DNA from: Azolla caroliniana
Taxonomy: Eukaryota; Polypodiophyta
Direction: 5' to 3'
DNA: 64,000 nt
Assembly: GCA_043228905.1 (NCBI GenBank)
Contig: JBHGNT010000036.1
Location: forward strand, 217,520-281,519
Position numbers and translations under genes: made by a program. Below are positions 20,870-32,200 of the stretch, one piece after another (position 1 is the first letter of the stretch; every line of letters starts with the position of its first letter). The notes under the pieces were generated by a model. It saw only the letters and a program-made list of their open reading frames with translations. It ran no database searches and was not told the DNA's origin.

Positions 20870-21289
20870 TCATATGTAACAATACTCGGTAGCCATTTGA
20901 ACATTCAAAATATTATGCAATATATTTCTACCTGTAATAAAACCATATTGAGATGGATGAATAAGTTGAGGTAAAAATTTCTTAAGTCTGTTGGATAATA
21001 GCTTTGCAAACACTATGTACAACCCTCCCATCAATGAAATAGGCAACCATTGATGAAATGACTCCGAAGATGGTACCTTTGGTATCAATTTGATTAAGCC
21101 CACCTTCCAGCTCTTAGGCATGAAACCAGAATCCCAACATTGTTGAAACATTTGTGTGAATGGACTCTTAAGCATGTTAGCATACTTCTTAAAAACTTCA
21201 TTTGTAACACCATCCCAGCCATGGCTTTTACCATTTGGACAGTGTAACAATACCTTTTCCACCTCAACTTCTTCAAAATCGGCATCCAA
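20870..21289 (-). pseudogene. LINE reverse transcriptase N-terminal fragment
   Basis: 139 open codons with landmarks of plant L1 RT: CPNGKSHGWDGVTNEVFKKY, WKVGLIKLIPKV, WLPISLMGGLYIVFAKLLSN (usually R-P-I-S-L), LIHPSQYGFITGRNILHN. The frame ends before the palm motif with the catalytic aspartates. The upstream linker region (21293-21724) is open for 143 codons in a neighbouring frame and belongs to the same ORF2. Confidence 0.8.
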
Positions 21290-21866
21290 TTGTTAACAAA
21301 TATTTGTATTCATGACACTCCCAATTACATTATAAAATTCTTGTCGCGCTTTCAAGACATCCTCATTAATAATCATCTCTGGCCCAATCAAATTCTTAAA
21401 ATGAGTAATACATAACTCAATAACCTTCATTGGGTATACAACAATGTCATCCCCTATCTTAATTTGTACCACATTTGTACGAGCATATGGCAGTCTTAAT
21501 CCTTGAAAAAACATATGAGATTGTGATTGATTATCTATAAATCCCTCCTTTAATTGGCGTAGTCTATAACTTTGACAAGACAAATTCTTCACAATTTCCT
21601 GTACTTGAACTTGAACATCCAAAAGTTCTTCATCATGCGGATTATTCATCAATAGTACATTGTATTGCGTAAGAATATATGAGAACTTATCAATCAATTT
21701 CTTACATCTTTTAGCATTAGTCATACCATACCTACGATGAATATCATTGATATTTTGTAGTGTTATATCCTATGCATGCCATCCTTTTGAAATAACTTGT
21801 TCTGAAAACATGCCAAAAATTTGTTGCATATAGGCATCAAATAAGGAATGTAATAATAACGAAGAA

Positions 21867-22430
21867 TTAAACCTCAAAGGAACTCGATGAAGCAATGTTT
21901 TGTACATGTCTACCCCATGTTTTATTAAACTCAAAACATATGGGAAAATGATCCGATGTCACAACCTCTTGCATAATTGACATATTAAGCATCTCTAGCA
22001 AGGACTCATCATGCATAACATACATTCTATCTAACCTACTCGATGTTTCCTTATATTGCATAGACTGAAATGTAAACCCAACCTCATCTTGATGCAACCA
22101 ATTCCATACATCTAACTTCAAAACCTCTGATGCCAATTTGTCCCAAACTGCTTGCTCAAGAGAATCCATCAACGAGAATCTTTAAGTAGATTGTGAAGCA
22201 TCAACACACATATTAAAATCACTCATTATCAAACCAACACGGCCCAATGATAGTCGTGAATACATTGAAGACCATAACTCAATGCATTGATTAACACTAT
22301 TGGGTGCATAGATTTCTACCAACCATATCAAATCCTGAAAATACTTTACCTCCATCACCAAAAAACATCCATATGGACCATTATAGACTATATGTGGACA
22401 AAATGAATCACGAATAATCATGACAAACAT
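21867..22430 (-). pseudogene. LINE endonuclease, C-terminal two thirds
   Basis: Two open stretches (22430-22182 and 22172-21867), broken by a stop/shift near 22180, contain IYAPNSVNQC, LIMSDFNMC (usually G-D-F-N), SSRLDRMYV and VVTSDHFPICFE, the usual motifs of L1 APE-type endonuclease ending in S-D-H. The N-terminal part is on the far side of the mitochondrial insert (about 23218-23080). Confidence 0.75.
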
Positions 22431-22496
22431 CCATATGGACCAAAGTATACTTCGTATTCAAGAAGGGAAAACGAAGTGCAATGAGTTTAATGGTGC

Positions 22497-22799
22497 TCGA
22501 CCTTTCATGCGATTAGGAAATTCCACGGCAATGGTCCCGCGAATTCGAGAAGTTACCACCGGAATGGCCAGCCCAATTGCGAATTCCGCAACTGCCACCG
22601 TTAACACTAGTAAAGTGAGTGATTAACCCATCATATCATCCGAATAGACAGAAAATACCGGAGAGTTCAAATTGACAGCCAATAACATTAACTCAATTAG
22701 CATCGGCATAATAGTAATATTCCTTCTATTTGAGAGAATTCCCTGAATACCTGAAAGAGAGGAAATCATGGAAAATGTCAAATATTTGACCAGATCCGT
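22497..22799 (-). pseudogene. nad4L: Mitochondrial nad4L (NADH dehydrogenase subunit 4L), unedited nuclear copy
   Basis: 101 codons, the exact length of plant nad4L (100 residues plus stop), with no indel. Recognisable text: [39 protein letters not shown]. It begins with ACG (22797-22799), has CGA where the stop is expected (22497-22499) and TAA at codon 59 (22623-22625) where flowering plants have Gln. Many differences from the usual protein are Ser or Pro for Phe/Leu and Arg for Cys, as in unedited DNA of a heavily editing mitochondrion. In mitochondria it encodes a three-helix membrane subunit of complex I. In the nucleus it cannot be expressed usefully. The TAA could also be a post-transfer mutation. 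Confidence 0.85.
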
Positions 22800-23012
22800 A
22801 AGAAAAAGTCTTTCTTCGTTTCATAAAAATCGTAGTGAGATTGGTTCTTTATAATCATGGCTGTTTAAAAAGAAGTGAAAAGGGGCAAGTAATCCCATAT
22901 ACCAATATAGCGAAAAGTGACCGAAGCATGATGCAGGTTCGGTTGAAAGGAAGAACCCGCTAGCCCGCCCTGAACAAGGGCAAAGCATTCCGTAGGTATA
23001 TAATCTAATGTG

Positions 23013-23070
23013 CACTTTCCGCATCCTACAGGACTTGAACCTGTGACCTTCAACTTAGAAGGTTGTTGCG
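23013..23070 (-). other. tRNA-like 3' half at NUMT border
   Basis: Minus strand: a stem ACCTTC/GAAGGT with a 6-base loop, then a T-arm CACAGGTTCAAGTCCTG and GGATGCGGA as a possible acceptor end. The 5' half (acceptor, D-arm) is absent because the insert ends here. It could be a truncated mitochondrial tRNA; identity not assignable. Confidence 0.35.
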
Positions 23071-23079
23071 GAATATCCA

Positions 23080-23230
23080 CGCAAATGTAACATAGATCCT
23101 GCTAAATCATGACACTTATGTTCAACTGCACATAAAACATCCCATTCTTTATCAAATAAAGTTTTCCATAATATATATTTCTTATGAGGAGAAGATGCCC
23201 CTCTCACATTCCATGATACCACTTTCATTT
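23080..23230 (-). pseudogene. LINE endonuclease N-terminal part
   Basis: Minus strand from the ATG near 23228: VVSWNVRG followed by ...VLCAVEHKCHDLAGSMLHL, the first motifs of an L1 endonuclease (normally W-N-x-R-G and L-Q-E-T-K). It is separated from the rest of the domain by the mitochondrial insert. Confidence 0.65.
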
Positions 23231-23677
23231 AACACCTTTGGTAAGAACTTGCTCTTTATGAGCAAGTGTATTCATGAATGTGCGAACTACTTGTTCAAGT
23301 GCTGCATAAGGATTCGTGTGTACTACATCCCCCCCACCAATACTAGGGTTTTGTTGTCTAGCTCCACGACGAAGTCCTTGATTTAATTGAGGTCGCACCA
23401 CCCTTCATGAAGAATCAAATTGTAATTGATTGAACAATCTTTGGTTTCACACTTGTTTCTACCAAGGATTTTTCTTAAACCCCTCCTTCAATCTCAAATT
23501 ATCTTTTGGGAATGCCTTACCATTAGTATTTTTTATGTCCCTTTGTATGGCAACACCCTTCCCTTTTATCTTATGCTTCACTTGATGCCACTCTCCATCT
23601 TCAACATTTGGGCCATCATTAATACATACTCCATTCTCCTCTCCAACACCTCTAACATGACCATGAACTTTAGGATC

Positions 23678-24238
23678 TCACTCTAACCCACGAGATGTTC
23701 CTTCATCCCTAACCATATCAACCATTGAAACAATATCCTTCTCACCATCTTCCTTATTTTTCCCTTTGACATTATTTTCCGGGAATAGTTCACCATCATA
23801 TTGGCATTCAACCATAAAATGCCCCAATTTACCACATTTAAAACAATGTCCGGCAAAAGTTTCCCATTGCAGCTTAAAACGAAATTGACCAAATCGAGAT
23901 GTATCAATACTCAACTATCCTGGACGTTTACAACTTGTATCCCATAACATGCAAAATCTTCATTTGTTCAATGAATTAACATGAGGAGTAACCAAAACTT
24001 TACCAATTTGAGACATTAATCCTGGTAATCAATCCCAAAAGAACGAGTTACTACAATCAACTGTCACCCAAATTGGGCATTGTTGTTTTAATAAATCTTT
24101 ATAATCCACCACTGGAACCCATTCCATCACATGCACTAATCTTCTATCAAAAAAGATTGGTACTTTTGCCATCAAAGCCGTACGGTGTTCTGACGATCGG
24201 AAAACCACATAATAGAAACCTCTTGGACCCACATACAC
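23678..24238 (-). pseudogene. LINE ORF1 remnant: DUF4283-like plus zinc knuckle
   Basis: Two open minus-strand stretches. 24238-24029 reads as a DUF4283-like segment (RALMAKVPIFFDRRLVHVME-type pattern with VPVVDYKD). 23914-23678 has the zinc knuckle CFKCGKLGHFMVEC. The order DUF4283 then knuckle is that of plant L1 ORF1 (Gag-like) proteins. A stop near 23918 and frame changes separate them. Confidence 0.7.
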
Positions 24239-24339
24239 ATCCTCTTGGACAAAATTACATCAGAAACATGTTTCAACCTTATTCTTGGAAGTTCCGTAAA
24301 ATCTAATAGTCATGTGTTCGTGCAAGCATTCAAACGTTT

Positions 24340-25025
24340 GAAAAAGGGAAAAATACGTGCTCCTTTTCTTTTTCTTTTTTTTTCATTTGTTTTCATTATG
24401 TACAAATTTAGCTCATAATATAGACCATAGTCAATACAATCAAACGTGTGAATCCAATCCCAACTTTGAGTTGATTTACCCACCCCATGCACGTTGGATT
24501 GAATCACACGCGAATGCGAATGCGAATGATACGTATGATACGTATGACAAGTTTGGAACGTCATTGCGTTTTTTCTTCTTCTTCCAGTTCTCCATCACCT
24601 TCACCCACACCATTATTTCTTCTGTATCTTTCTCTTCATTTTCTGCTCGTCTACTTCTGCATCTTCTACTTACTTCAGTTTCCGACCATTATTTCTTTCT
24701 TCTCCTCAAGACTTTCTTCACCTTCAGTTCGTCTTCATCATCATCATCATCTCCTTCTTCTTCTTCTTCTTCTTCTTCTTCTTCAATTTCCGAGTAAGTT
24801 TCTTTCTTCTCCTCAAGAAGACCTTCCTATTCTTCTTCATCTTCTTCTTCCATTGCTGCATCTCCATCTCCATCATCATCTTCTCATTCCATCGCTACAT
24901 CACTTTCTTCTTCTTCTTCTTCTTCTTCTGCAGAATCTTCTTTCCTTTTCTTTTCGATACTCTATTCTTCTTCCATTTCGGAACCTTTCCTTTCTTCTTC
25001 TTGCATCTGTATTTCCAATTCGTCC
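24340..25025. repeat. TTC/TCA trinucleotide-rich block upstream of gene
   Basis: Pyrimidine-rich DNA with TTC runs at about 24751-24785 and 24904-24930 and TCA repeats near 24735. As it directly precedes the ATG at 25026 it may be the promoter/5' UTR of that gene. The long frames through it (to 200 codons) are low-complexity Leu/Ser or Phe/Ser and not credible proteins. Confidence 0.65.
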
Positions 25026-26040
25026 ATGGAGATCTCGAACATGGAACCTAATCCACCTCATAATGACAAAGACAGTGAAACTTTTCTGAATGACTTCTTC
25101 TATGAGAACATCCAGGCCCCTAAATGGATTGATTTCGAACTTCCCGAAGCACCTGTGGATGACTACGAGTGGTTCTGCAAAAGACCTGGTAAGGATATGA
25201 CAATATCACACATCGAGGAATTATAACAGATCTCTTTCCTAAACGAATATCTGCAAGATGTCTCTCTAATTCCTTAAAATAGTTCATTAAACATTTCCTT
25301 AAAATGGTCCCGAAAACATCGTTGTTTCTTGGAACATTCAGTCGTTTTAAAAAAATCTAGAGTTTCTTAATTTGTGCCTACGTGATTTTTAACTATATTA
25401 TGACATACTAACATCTTCAGGCGTTTATTTGATTTTCTTTTTATATTTGTAATCAAAACTTTTATTGGCTATTATTGGATAGACTGGCAATGAAAACTGG
25501 GTGTTGTTTTGACTTGGTTTTGACCCTACAAAATCTCTAGCCATGTTTATACATCAACTAATTGGTTTCTGTTTCATGATTTGGTTTTCATTGCTTCTAC
25601 TTTACGTTACACTTTTTGTCACATTGATAGTGCTTTATCTGAATCACGTCATTATTTGTACTCTAATGTTTAGGTTGTTTTACTGCTACATGAATAATTT
25701 TATGAATCATATTTCATGCCATCATTTTGTCGTTGAAGGTTGCCCACACGAAAAGGAGCTTATTTGCCAATCACCTAAGCCTGAAAAGGAGCTTATTTGC
25801 CAATCACCTAAGCCTAATATTCAAGCTCAGGTGAAAAGCTTTTTATCACTGAAATATTTTATTCAAATTCGGAGCAATTTTTTTTATTTTGTCTAGATTA
25901 ACGTTTTGAGCTATTGGTGACAACTTTATTTAATGTTTTACTCTCTACGCGATTTGCAGACTATTCCAGAAGATATGTGTATGAGTCGAAGATCATCTTC
26001 TAGGACACACTTGGTGGTACCGTCTTCCTTTGCAGAGAAG
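25026..26040 (+). CDS. Unidentified protein, first three exons
   Basis: ATG at 25026 lies in CCATGG context. Exon 1 (25026-25188) is acidic and ends APVDDYEWFCKRPG with donor GTAAGG. Exon 2 (25739-25830) begins CPHEKE, so the join reads WFCKRPGCPHEKE, and contains an in-frame 33-bp tandem duplication (25750-25782, 25783-25815) encoding EKELICQSPKP twice. Exon 3 (25960-26040) encodes TIPEDMCMSRRSSSRTHLVV and ends AEK before GTGATT. All three exons join in one open frame with consistent phases, which argues for a real gene. I cannot name the family and cannot find later exons, so it is either incomplete or its 3' part is unrecognised. Confidence 0.55.
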
Positions 26041-28701
26041 GTGATTACTACATGTGATGGCCTTGCTTCTTCTCTCTTCATCTCTTTTTTCTGTTGCTTC
26101 TAGTTCTCATTGATGGCCACGGATTTTATTTCATCCTCGTTCCTGAAATTGTACATGGTAATGATGATGTTGTACATGGTAATAGAGAGAAAACCAAAGA
26201 GTAGTCACTTGATTTTTTCATTCCTAGTTTTTTCTATTGTTGTGGTGGAAAGAAATGTTTCTTTACCCCCAAGAAACTCACTTCCAGACATTATACTGTT
26301 TGTTTCCAATTCTGGTTGCCATTTTTCTTTCTTCCGAAGAAAATAAGAAATTGTATTTCTGGCTGTCGGGTTTTAGTAATGGAATGTCAACTCACTCTTT
26401 GGATAATGACAGTTTAAATGCCAACCACCCTTTGGACAATGCCAACCCAATGTCACTAGTTATGGAAGGAAGAGATATCAAATACATAAACCTTGTCACT
26501 AGTTACGGAAGAGATACATATTGTAGAAAAAAAGTGTAGGAAGTAGCTACCCAATGTATATATATATAGACATGCGAGATGTCACTTTCTTACAATGCAC
26601 GAAGATGGGATTACCAGACTATCGAATTTGGTCTCACGTTTTAGGATTACCAAACCCTAGGAAGATTGGCTGTTTATTGTGCTTATTGGAGATGATATCG
26701 AAACTAACTGTTAATATAGCTATTAAACATCCAAACCGTTCTTGAAACTTCTTAATATAGCTATTAAAGTTATCTGGTAATGGTGATCTCTACTCTAGCA
26801 ATGCTGCAAACTATTTATGCTACTCTACAAATTAGGACGCATTTGAAGCATATAGAAGCACACATGGTCAATAAATTCTTGATATTGTCATAGAGATAAC
26901 AATGCTCTTTCAACGTGGTAATTCATATAGGTGATCCTCATGTTGTTGCTTCTCAGACTTCCCTATACTTGGTTCTAGGAAGTTCCCAATAAGTTGCTGT
27001 ACTTCCGGCAAAACTTGAAAGTATTCTCCTTCTTGCATACACTCCATAGCTAGGAAAAACAAAGCTTGCTAAAGTTCCCATCATGCTCACCATTTTATGA
27101 TCTAGCATAGCTAGGAGTATTGCCATAATTATAGCATAAGATACTTTCATTTACCATGTACCTTTGATTGTCAATTAAAATTGCTGCAATTAAAAATCGG
27201 AATCATGTTTGCCGCCTAAAATGGGGCATTGTTGTGGCAATGCTTACTGGGGAATGTTTTGGTTGTCTGAGCCCAGCCCTTGTCTGTCAGTCGCAAGAGG
27301 ATGCCAATTTTTGTTCCGTTGGTGTAAATTTCGGTACTTTGAACCATTTGGACAAACTGGATTCACGTAATTTGGGCAGCTGCCTATCATTATCTTTTGT
27401 TTCTTCGTCCTCTTCCAGATAATATTTTCTATGATTGTTTTCAATTTGCTTAAATCTTTGAATGAACATTTAAGAGTGTTTGAAGTTGAAAGCTTCTACA
27501 TTTCTGTGGGTTTTTGTCTCACAAGGAGGTTTACCACTAGTAATATAAGGCTGAGAAATAGAAAAAAGAAGTGAGCTTGCACGTTTATCTATCCATTATT
27601 CTTCATGTCAAAATAAATTGAACATGTTACAACAAAGCTGAAATCTTTGAATGAACGTTTGAGCATTGAATGAAAGCTTCTACGTTTCTCTGGGGTTTTT
27701 GTCTCACACGGAAGTTTGCCACTACTAATATAATTAGTGTTGAGAAAAAGAAAAAAGAAGTGAGCTTGCACATTTATCAATCCATTATTCTTTATGCCAG
27801 AATGAATTCAATATGTTACAAGAGATTGTATACAGAAATGTATAAAAAGCCTTACGCATTTCATGAATCCATTACAACCGAAGATCAATGCCATTGCCAT
27901 CAAATAGTAATGATTTGTCCAAAATATGGGATGACTTCTTTTTTTTTTTCACATCACAACACTTTGCTTGCACTCGAGATTTCACATGTACAAAAAATGA
28001 TTTTGAAGTCGAATTGTAAAGAACCATATCTTTTCATGGAGTTTGGTTCTATTTTTTTTCATTAAAAACATTGGGTTGGAAAGCTTTAAGGTGAGGTAAA
28101 TATTGAACTGTAAAAAAGTTTCCAATATTCCTTATCAATTTGACAACACTTGGGAGGCTAAAAGCAAACATCATCAGTTGCTTCTTGGAAGTTTTTAAAC
28201 CTCTGGTTTTTACTTGTTTGCAAACTTTTACCTTTTCATATTTTGCTTCGACGTATCTTTATGAGCACCAGGAATGATTGTTTGAGATAATTCCTGTGCA
28301 CAAATACATAACATGAAGATTTGCAAGGTGACTCTTAGGAGATATTTTTTTATGGATTTATCAAATGTGCATTAGAGTTAGTATCGAATATACATCCAAG
28401 AGATCTATGCATTAAATTGCAGATCATGTAGCCATTTAGCATACAAAGTGTAAGTGCGTGTGTGGGCACACACCTGTGCCTGGGCCTTGGAGTTGCCAGT
28501 TTCCACCAATGATTGAGCTTGATTAATGCTTGCAATAAAAAACCAATGATGCAATGAATTACAATGGTTAGAAATATACAGGAATAGGCCTTTTTACTAG
28601 ATCAACTATCTTCGATAAAATAGACTCAAACTTGAGCAGCACTTTCTTGTTGTTGATCGAGTAATCGCATGAGATGTACAAAATAAGGTTTTATAGTAGG
28701 A
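26041..28701. other. No recognisable gene
   Basis: AT-rich DNA. A pair of related words around gaaagcttctac...tttttgtctcaca occurs twice (about 27480-27560 and 27660-27770, including nearby cttgaatgaacattt/cgttt), a diverged local duplication of roughly 190-bp period. No domain, RNA or terminal repeat is seen. Confidence 0.45.
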
Positions 28702-29256
28702 TCAATAAATCTTTAATGGAATAGCCTCAGACTTGATGAGCGATTTCTTGTTAGCTTTGCCCATTGTGACCTTTAAGGACCACCAGAGCATAGGAGTGGA
28801 AAAGCCAATATACCCCACAATCACAAAAGCCCTCAATATCCCATTCTTGTAGTAAGGTGAAGCCATTACGAATAATAAACTCCCAAAAATCAAGAGCCAT
28901 GGAGTTACTAACGGAAAAAAGTGCAAGTCCAAAGCATATGATGTAGCCATAAGAAGAGACAAGGACCCAAAAAGACTAAGGCCCCACCTCATCAATGGAT
29001 GTGTTGTTATTGGAACCATTAGAGATGGCATCAAAAAGCTGACCAAAATGCAACTAGGCACCATCACCTTCGATTTAAGCATTCCTACATAACTAGAACC
29101 ATAGCTTGTCCAAACCATCTTCTTGTGTATGGAAAAAGATCAGCCATAAAGAATTGCTCCTCAGGTCGCATGCATCGCATCATCACGACCACGGCCACCA
29201 ATAATGTTGCATACATTGCTGCCTGTATGTAAAGAACCAGAGCTTCCTCGGTGTAT
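28702..29256 (-). pseudogene. Fragment of a multi-span membrane protein, unidentified
   Basis: From a plausible AG acceptor at 29257 the minus strand reads YTEEALVLYIQAAMYATLLV, PEEQFFMADLFPYTRRW to a stop at about 29085. A second frame, overlapping and then continuing to 28702, gives IHTHPLMRW-like TTHPLMRWGLSLFGSL, ALDLHFFPLVTPWLLIFGSL and SPYYKNGILRA with at least three hydrophobic helices. The density of hydrophobic segments and conserved-looking charged loops suggests one protein with a frameshift or an unrecognised small intron near 29085-29120. I cannot assign a family. Confidence 0.45.
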
Positions 29257-32200
29257 CTGTTGTCAAAACCACACAATGAGGGTCATGGTTAGTGGGGCAT
29301 CGAAATTTGAATGGTCCTTTGTAAAAAAAAGGGCCTCACTCTATAAAGCTATAGGTTGGGAAGAAGCATACAAATAAACATACACTGATAGAGTCAGTTA
29401 AGCCAAAGATAGGCTAATAATAAGTTCATGGACAGTCATTTGGTGTGGAAATTGCACAAGGCTTAGGTGTATAATCAATACTCATGATCTGTTCTGCACA
29501 ACTTGCAATTGGCATCTATTCTTTTCTAGTATAGTTTATCTATTGCATCAAAAGTTCCGTGCTGACTGCAAGCATATGTCATGAGATACTATTCAGCCTA
29601 TGACTTAATTGCAATCCAGACCCTACAGGTGAAAAAAAGGTTGTCTACAACGCTAATAAGAACTCTATATTTAGCTTATATTGATCTCACCTACCTGCAA
29701 TTGGAAATCAACCCCCATCCATTAAGAAGAAAACAACACAAAGCAAATCTGTATGAGAAAGAAAGAATGATGTTGTGTTTACCCAATAGTAGATGCCCTC
29801 ATGTCATGCCAAGCTAGGCCCAAAGGCAAAATAGGCCAAGACCACCAGTACCAAGGCTTAAGTTACAATAATATGAGGCGTCGTATTTGATAAAACAGGT
29901 GATCGATAATTTCCAACAACTAAAACCTCATACAACTAAAATCAATCATTTTCAACAACTAAAACCTCATACAACATGACCAAAATCAATCACTTTCAAT
30001 CATAAAAATCTCATAGTGTTGTGTGAAATTCTTAGAGAAAGAGAGAGGGTCTTGCCTTCAGAACAAAAAAGGCCAGTATGGAATATGCTCTCATTCATTC
30101 CTGATGATGGCTCTTGTGCTTCTGTAACTCCCTGCACGTCTGAACCTATGGTGAGCAAGAAGGAGGAGGAGGAGGAAAAGAAGAAGACCATGATCAAGAT
30201 TGCTTCTCTTCTTCTTCTTCTTCTTCTTCTTCTTCTTCCTCCTCCTCCTCCTCCCCAATTCCTCACCTGTTGCTTCATCTCATGAGAATGCAAGAGCTTC
30301 CATGACCAGAGCATCATGTATATGGCGCTGGCCTTTTTCTGGGTATAAAAGGCCTTTGGTTCTCTATATGTACATACTCTCTCTGTCTCTCCATCTATCT
30401 CTCTTGGTGGTCTTTGACTTTATGACTCTTTTTTACCTTGGTACATGTATGTCCCTATGTGTTTATATGTATATGGATGTGTATGTGTATGTGTATGTGT
30501 AAGTATTAAGGTCAAAGCCAACCCTAATTGTTCAAATAGCAACCAATGCACATTGTTGAGTGATAAGGTGGTTTTTCATGCTTGCTACGAAGAGGGTTGC
30601 TTTCTTGAAAAAAACAATTGTGATTCTCAAACCATGTTGTATCAAAAGCTCTTTTAGATATGCACAAGAAGACCCTTACATGGAGTTTGCCTTTGTGTTT
30701 CATCGTAAACATGCCATCATAATGATCATGACCAAAGTTGTGTGATTAGTGAGTTTCAAACTGATGGTGGCATCACTCTCTTCTTACAACAATCTACCTT
30801 AATCGTTGAGCTCTTTGTGGCAATGTGGTTTTCTTCTACCACAACATAGGCTGAATATCGAAGAATGATAGCAGCTTTCCTCTTGTAAAGCTCGGGTTCC
30901 TTAATGGAACAAATCATTGTGAGAGCTTGTCCATGCACATTTCAACCATTTCTTGCTCATCGACCCACATATTGATGAAGGCAAGAGCATCATCACACAC
31001 AGACTAAAACTTTGGGGTGTAGTCATAGATGGACACAACTTTTTTTCAATAATATTTAACTCCTACGAGAGTTGAAGTGTGTTGTTCAATGGCCAAGACA
31101 ACCTTTAGATTTTCCTTTGTTCCCTTAGGTGTCATCACATTGGATGGAGGGTGAAGTTTTGATCATAGTGGTAGAGAGGGTTGGAACAAGTGAGGACACT
31201 GCATCTCTCGCAAGGATGGTACAATCGGGAATTTGATTGTATGGTATGAGAGGGGATGATCATATTGGAGGCAATAGGCATTTAATATAGACAAGGAAAT
31301 GTCTTGCACCAGCACCACAACTTCACAAAAACTTTTTAGGTTTCTAGAGAACATGGTGATAAGTCGTGTATCAACCGTTGCTTCAAAGTCTTGTTGATAC
31401 GAGGGTAGCATGGTGATCAAAAGATCAATCATTTGTCTCCTTGTGTGGCATATATTGACATAGATAATGATGCCCCAAGTAGTGTAGTTGTGACTTAGAA
31501 TATAAAGATTCAAAGTAATCTTTCAATGCATAGTTGGGTATTTCAAGATCATTATTGACAAAGTTGGTCATGACCTTAGCATTTTGATTTTCATAGGATT
31601 ATTGTCATGAGGGTGGGGGGAAATTGGCTAGTTTAAGTGACCTTTAAAGAAGATCCATTGTGCATTAAGGGAATCTAACTAGGGACATTGTTGGGAGAGG
31701 GCATAGAATGCAAGTTCCATGCAAATATGTAGTTGTGTAGTGAACGACTTTCAAAAGCATGTGTCATTGAAGAAAAGGAACACAATGGGGATTGCATGCT
31801 AGACAGTTCTTAAATCAAATTACCCACATCATTGAAACATCTTATTGTGTCATGCGGGGACAAATGTTGATCATACCCACACTTTTCCATTGTAGAGTGT
31901 TGGGTATATGGCTAGGACAATTTGTTGCTCAATGCCAATCTCCAGGTGGAGATTATATATTCTCAATCATCTATTAATGTACCGCAACCTTTGTATGAAT
32001 CCACCGTGGGAACCATTGGCCCATCATTATGGGAAGACACTCCCTTGGTGTGATCAAAGTCTTTTGAGACTAAGAGTTGTCATAAGTCTTGCCACCATAC
32101 CTTGTTCCGTTCATCATTTTGGAAATGCATAGGGTATCAAAAGAATGGCAAGTTGTCAAAGAATAACTTTTTTTTTTTACGAGGGTTATATAATGCATGG

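Larger units (their letters stand above)
22443..23070 (-). other. Nuclear insertion of mitochondrial DNA (NUMT)
   Basis: About 630 bp with base composition unlike the flanks, containing the complete nad4L frame (22497-22799, minus) and about 270 bases upstream of it ending in a tRNA-like 3' half. It interrupts the LINE endonuclease. The left border carries an 18-bp sequence aaacatccatatggacca (22425-22442) that is an exact repeat of 22363-22380 in the host LINE. Right border approximate. Confidence 0.8.
20870..24300 (-). mobile_element. Decayed plant-type L1 LINE, interrupted by mitochondrial DNA
   Basis: Read on the minus strand, 24238 down to 23678 is an ORF1 of the DUF4283 plus CCHC kind, about 23230 down to 21867 the endonuclease, and about 21724 down to 20870 the start of the RT. 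The RT breaks off before the catalytic YADD, so the 3' half is missing, the reverse of normal LINE 5' truncation, which points to a later deletion. Several stops and frameshifts separate the pieces. The endonuclease is split by a mitochondrial insert at 22443-23070. This is a different LINE lineage from the element at 1191-6540. Confidence 0.75.

Noticed and set aside
24487-25089. 200-codon Leu/Ser/His-rich frame
   Set aside because: Created by TTC/TCA repeats; the real coding start is the other frame at 25026.
30000-30317. Gly/Arg-rich or Leu/Pro-rich frames at the CTT/CTC tract
   Set aside because: Simple-sequence artefact.
31163-31513. Possible Copia gag on the minus strand
   Set aside because: Only a vague resemblance around DLLITMLPSYQQDFE; no zinc knuckle, protease or LTR nearby.
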